Source of the DNA: JAGWBJ01 sp964291465 | Lineage (GTDB): Bacteria; Chloroflexota; Dehalococcoidia; Lucifugimonadales; JAGWBF01 | Assembly (NCBI GenBank): GCA_964291465.2 | Contig: OZ219942.1 | Location: 124,001 to 188,000, forward strand | Direction: 5' to 3' | Length of the DNA stretch: 64,000 nucleotides | Part shown: one piece after another, positions 61,251 through 64,000 of the stretch | How the letters are laid out: each line of letters opens with the position of its first letter | Position numbering within the stretch: the first letter of the stretch is position 1 | The notes under the pieces: model-generated | The model's database searches: none | Told to the model about the DNA's origin: nothing | What the model saw: the letters and a program-made list of their open reading frames with translations, nothing else | Made by a program: the position numbers and the translations under genes

Positions 61251-62261
61251 TCAGTAGGTGTCGAACATCTCTTGCAGGCGGCCCTGGTCGCGGGTCACGG
61301 TGAGGCCCAGCATCAGCAGTATCCTGGCCTTCTGGGGGGTGAGGTTGTCGCCGACCACCACCCCCTCGCTCCGCTTCCCCGCCGTCAGCATGACCCTGCC
61401 GTTGCCCACCCTGCTGCTGAGCACCACCGCGACCCCCCGATTGACGGCCTCGGCCACCGAGCTCCGCATGGAGGGAGGCATGGCGCCGCCACCCATGGTG
61501 GCCATCACCAGCCCGTCGACGCCCCGCTCGACCAGGGCGTCCACCATCACCCCGTCGGCCCCGCCGTAGACGTAGACGATGTCCACCCGCGGCAGCCGGT
61601 CGACGGAGGACACGTCGAACTCGCTCTGGAGGGTGTGTCGCCGGGTGGGGGCCCGGTAGAACACCACCTGCCCGTCGGAGTCCGCGTAGCCCAGGAAGCC
61701 CAGCTCCCTGGGATGGAAGGCCTCAAGACGGTAGGTGTTGCTCTTGGTAACGTCCCGCGCGGCCTGTATCTCGCTGTTCAACACCGTGAGGGTCCCCTTG
61801 CCCCGGGAGTCGGGGCTGGCGGCGACTCGGATGGCGTCGAGGAGGTTGGTGTCCCCGTCGGTACTGATTCCCGAGGAGGGGCGGAGGGCCGCAGTCAGCA
61901 CCACCGGCCTGTCGGACTTGACGGTCAGGTTCAAGAAATAGGCCGTCTCCTCGACCAGGGCCGAGCCGTGGGTCATGGCGATGCCCGAGAGCTCCGGGTC
62001 CTCGTCGAAGAGCTGGTTGCAGCGGCGGGCGATGACGGGCCACTCCTCGGAGCCTATGGCCAGCCGCACGAAGTCCTCCTGGTAGAGCTGCTCGGCCTCC
62101 ACCCGGGCCACGGTGTTGGCCTCGGGTATCCGGTCCAAGAGCTCTTGGATGGATACCTGGCGGCCTCGCTCGCTGTAGGCCACCAGCTCCAGCCGGTCCT
62201 CGGTCGTGTAGGATATGGTGCCGCCCGTGCCCACCACGCGCACCCTGGGAAGCGCTGTCAT
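61251..62261 (-). CDS. Asparaginase family protein with altered THGTD motif
   Basis: 336 residues. L-asparaginases hydrolyse asparagine (or glutamine) to the acid and ammonia. The first catalytic motif is intact (VRVVGTGGTISYTTEDR, Thr15). The second motif, THGTDTMEETA in classical enzymes, reads THGSALVEETAYFL (97-110), so Thr is Ser100 and the key Asp is Ala101. The Lys of DVTKSNT is kept. Activity on asparagine is therefore doubtful; a related substrate or a weak amidase is possible. No signal peptide. It is divergent from the triple-RidA gene with its own promoter. Confidence 0.85.
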   Translation of the reverse strand: MTALPRVRVVGTGGTISYTTEDRLELVAYSERGRQVSIQELLDRIPEANTVARVEAEQLYQEDFVRLAIGSEEWPVIARRCNQLFDEDPELSGIAMTHGSALVEETAYFLNLTVKSDRPVVLTAALRPSSGISTDGDTNLLDAIRVAASPDSRGKGTLTVLNSEIQAARDVTKSNTYRLEAFHPRELGFLGYADSDGQVVFYRAPTRRHTLQSEFDVSSVDRLPRVDIVYVYGGADGVMVDALVERGVDGLVMATMGGGAMPPSMRSSVAEAVNRGVAVVLSSRVGNGRVMLTAGKRSEGVVVGDNLTPQKARILLMLGLTVTRDQGRLQEMFDTY

Positions 62262-62312
62262 CTCAACTATCCTCGCCGTGGATGAGTATGGTCGCCAGCC
62301 TCGACGCTGACG

Positions 62313-62342
62313 ATGGTAACGGCCCTTTTGGGCCTCTGTCAA
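62313..62342 (-). promoter_or_regulatory. Promoter for the asparaginase-like gene
   Basis: Minus strand: TTGACA (62342-62337), 18 bases, TACCAT (62318-62313). The -35 is 27 bases from the -35 of the divergent promoter. Confidence 0.65.
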
Positions 62343-62368
62343 CGAGATGTACAAACACCACTCCGCCG

Positions 62369-62397
62369 TTGACACGGCGCGAGGTGAGGGTTAGGTT
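62369..62397 (+). promoter_or_regulatory. Promoter for the triple-RidA gene
   Basis: TTGACA (62369-62374), 17 bases, TAGGTT (62392-62397), 43 bases before the ATG at 62441. Confidence 0.6.
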
Positions 62398-62440
62398 TAT
62401 CAGGAGCCACCCAAGGCCCCCAAGGGTGAAAGGAAGCCCC

Positions 62441-63604
62441 ATGTCCATTCAACGCATCAACCCCAGCTCCCTCAGCAGGTCCCGCGGACTGAGCCAGGTG
62501 GTCCGCGTGGAAGATACCGTGTACATCTCGGGCCAGACGGCCCTGGAGAACGGGATAGTCGTATGCGTCGGCGACATCGATGGACAGCTCGATCACGTCT
62601 ACGGCTCCATCAACAGGGCCCTGGAGGAGGTGGGTGGAGGGTTGGAGAACCTGGTGAAGATCACGGCCTACACCACCCGGCCCGAGTACTACCGCGGCGT
62701 GGTCGACGCCCGGGCCCGGTTCCTCGGACCCAAACCCGCCGCCAGCAGCACCGTGATCATACCGGCCCTAGAGCACCCCGACCTCCTGGTGAAGGTAGAG
62801 GCCATCGCCGTAGTTGGAGAATCTGGGCGCCTGAAGGAGTCCATCAACCCGCCGGAAATGACCACGCCGGAGCACCACGCCATGCTCGTAAGGGTAGGAG
62901 ACGTGGTGTACGTCTGCGGGCTGTGCGCCTGGGACCCCGAGGGCAACATCGTCGACATCGGAGACCCGTCCGCCCAAGCGGACCAGCTCTACAGGAACTT
63001 GGACATCTGCCTGAGCTCCGTCGGCGCCACTCGGCAGGACGTGGTGAAGACGACCACATTCTACACCCATCCTCTCTACTACAACCCGCTGCGCGCGGCC
63101 CGCGAGGCCTACTATGGTCCCGTTCTGCCCAACAGCGCCTCCGTCGTGGTCTCCTACCTGGCCAACCCCAACGCCGTTGTGGAGATCGAGGCAATCGCGG
63201 TAATAGGCGGAGCCAAACGGCGACTCAACCCCGAGGAGATGCCCGAACCCTGGGGGTTCACCCACGTGGTGCAGGCGGGAAACACGGCGTACATCGGCGG
63301 CGTCATAGGGATGGACCGCGCCGGCACAATCACCGCGAAGGGCGGCGTGGAGAGGCAGGTAGGCGTGCTCTACGCCAACCTCGAGGCGGGGTTGAGATCC
63401 CTCGGCGGGACCGGTTCCAGCGTGGTGAAGACCACCACCTACTGTACACGGCCCGAGTACCTCTCCGTCGTTGCACAGGCCCGTCGAGACTTCTACGGCG
63501 ACACTCCTCCCACGTCCTCCACCGTCGTGGCCCAAGGTCTCGTGACCCCCGAAATGCTGGTCGAGATAGAGGCGATAGCCCACATCGAACGGGCGGACGG
63601 CTGA
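62441..63604 (+). CDS. Protein of three fused RidA (YjgF/YER057c/UK114) domains
   Basis: 387 residues, about three times a normal RidA. Domain 1 covers about 1-128, domain 2 about 135-255 and domain 3 about 256-387. Each repeats the fold in order: VxxxxTVYISGQ-like strand (TVYISGQ, VVYVCGLC, TAYIGGV), a VVKTTT-like strand after the helix (NLVKITAYTT, DVVKTTTFYT, SVVKTTTYCT), and EIEAIA (VKVEAIAVV, VEIEAIAVI, VEIEAIAHI). RidA proteins are homotrimers that hydrolyse reactive enamines; a three-domain chain could form a single-chain trimer. The conserved active-site Arg near PxRS is missing in all three (PAASSTV, PNSASVV, PTSSTVV), so imine deaminase activity is unlikely. AAAGGAAG precedes the ATG. 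Confidence 0.88.
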   Translation: MSIQRINPSSLSRSRGLSQVVRVEDTVYISGQTALENGIVVCVGDIDGQLDHVYGSINRALEEVGGGLENLVKITAYTTRPEYYRGVVDARARFLGPKPAASSTVIIPALEHPDLLVKVEAIAVVGESGRLKESINPPEMTTPEHHAMLVRVGDVVYVCGLCAWDPEGNIVDIGDPSAQADQLYRNLDICLSSVGATRQDVVKTTTFYTHPLYYNPLRAAREAYYGPVLPNSASVVVSYLANPNAVVEIEAIAVIGGAKRRLNPEEMPEPWGFTHVVQAGNTAYIGGVIGMDRAGTITAKGGVERQVGVLYANLEAGLRSLGGTGSSVVKTTTYCTRPEYLSVVAQARRDFYGDTPPTSSTVVAQGLVTPEMLVEIEAIAHIERADG

Positions 63605-63642
63605 CATAGACGGTTGAGCTAACCCCAGAGTTGTTTTGCGGC

Positions 63643-63648
63643 TATAAT
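63643..63648 (+). promoter_or_regulatory. Consensus -10 element before the polysaccharide deacetylase gene
   Basis: A perfect TATAAT lies 42 bases before the ATG. No good -35 is found at 16-18 bases; a TTGAGC lies too far upstream. Confidence 0.4.
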
Positions 63649-63690
63649 GGGGCCAATGGTCCAGCTACCAGAGGGGGAGGTCCAGGAAAG

Positions 63691-64000
63691 ATGATAGGCC
63701 GCGACCTCAAGGGTTACGGAAAAGACTACCCGGTAATCTCCTGGCCGGGCGACGCCCTGCTGGCCGTGTCCCTGGCGGTGGCGTTCGAGGAGGGGGCCGA
63801 GCGGTCCCCCCTCTACGGCGACGATGGCCCTGAAATCAGCCCCCAACCGGTGAGGCCCCAGGGGTCGGGACGGGCCTGGACCATCGAGTCCACCTTCGAG
63901 TACGGTTCACGCCGGGGTATCTGGCGCCTGATGGACATCTTCGACAAGCACGACGTCAAGGCCACCTTCTTCTGCTCCGGCGCCGCCCTGGAGGCCAACC
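63691..64000 (+). CDS. Polysaccharide deacetylase family protein, N-terminal part, cut by the window edge
   Basis: 103 codons are visible. SLAVAFEEGAERSPLYGDDG, STFEYGSRRGIWRLMDIFDK and HDVKATFFCSGAALEAN match the PuuE/allantoinase-like branch of carbohydrate esterase 4 proteins, which deacetylate sugars or hydrolyse cyclic ureides such as allantoin with a metal. The usual NYEEG start reads AFEEG. A ureide substrate would fit the many amide hydrolases here, but the metal site downstream is outside the window. A purine-rich AGGAAAG is next to the ATG. Confidence 0.85.
   Translation, partial: MIGRDLKGYGKDYPVISWPGDALLAVSLAVAFEEGAERSPLYGDDGPEISPQPVRPQGSGRAWTIESTFEYGSRRGIWRLMDIFDKHDVKATFFCSGAALEAN

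Noticed and set aside
1..64000. tRNA, rRNA, CRISPR arrays, IS elements and integrases other than Xer
   Set aside because: I looked for T-loop sequences, regular spacer-repeat arrays, transposase motifs and terminal repeats and found none convincing. A covariance-model search could still find a missed small RNA.

Overview
The window is high-GC bacterial DNA, densely packed on both strands. There are no tRNA or rRNA genes and no CRISPR array or insertion sequence that I can recognise. The gene content (several CaiB/BaiF CoA-transferases, HyuA/HyuB proteins, thiolase-like plus DUF35 pairs, flavin monooxygenases, DUF1501/DUF1800 and NHL proteins beside thrB, lysC, xerC, uvrC and dinB) suggests a heterotrophic Chloroflexota of the Dehalococcoidia/SAR202 kind. 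That placement is inferred from gene content and was not computed.

Bases 1-13,100 hold mostly housekeeping genes. These are a truncated CoA-transferase, a DsbA/FrnE-like oxidoreductase with an in-frame UGA at its redox cysteine, a TPR protein, a glycosyltransferase, lysC and thrB, xerC, uvrC, small proteins, an amidase and dinB. Bases 13,300-24,430 carry an SMP-30-like protein, a cupin, an RraA-like protein, a fused HyuA-HyuB, a frameshifted aminotransferase, an unrecognised protein and an ADP-forming acyl-CoA ligase. Bases 24,490-29,710 hold a flavin monooxygenase and a minus-strand set of two acyl-CoA dehydrogenases, a thiolase-like protein and a DUF35 protein, which resembles a steroid side-chain degradation unit.

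Bases 29,870-33,770 contain an NHL protein and a DUF1800-DUF1501 pair behind two near-perfect tandem promoters. Bases 34,170-47,080 contain MmgE/PrpD, an alpha/beta-hydrolase homologue without catalytic residues, a divergent SHMT-like enzyme with HyuA, a large CotH lipoprotein and a hyuB-hyuA pair. Bases 47,080-55,360 form an eight-gene minus-strand operon: small helical subunit, amidase, thiolase-like, DUF35, coiled coil, two CaiB proteins and a ThDP enzyme. Bases 55,500-64,000 hold an amidohydrolase, a frameshifted CocE/NonD hydrolase, a frameshifted DUF4926 protein, a frameshifted CoA-transferase, an SDR, an asparaginase-like protein, a protein of three fused RidA domains, and the start of a polysaccharide deacetylase.

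Much of the accessory content fits activation (CoA ligase, CoA-transferases), oxidation (acyl-CoA dehydrogenases, SDR, flavin enzymes), carbon-carbon cleavage (thiolase-like/DUF35) and hydrolysis (amidases, hydantoinase-type and amidohydrolase enzymes) of complex organic acids and amides. Sigma-70-like promoters of the form TTGACN, 17-18 bases, TANNNT are clear in front of many units. Four single-base frame disruptions suggest either uncorrected indels in the assembly or real decay.
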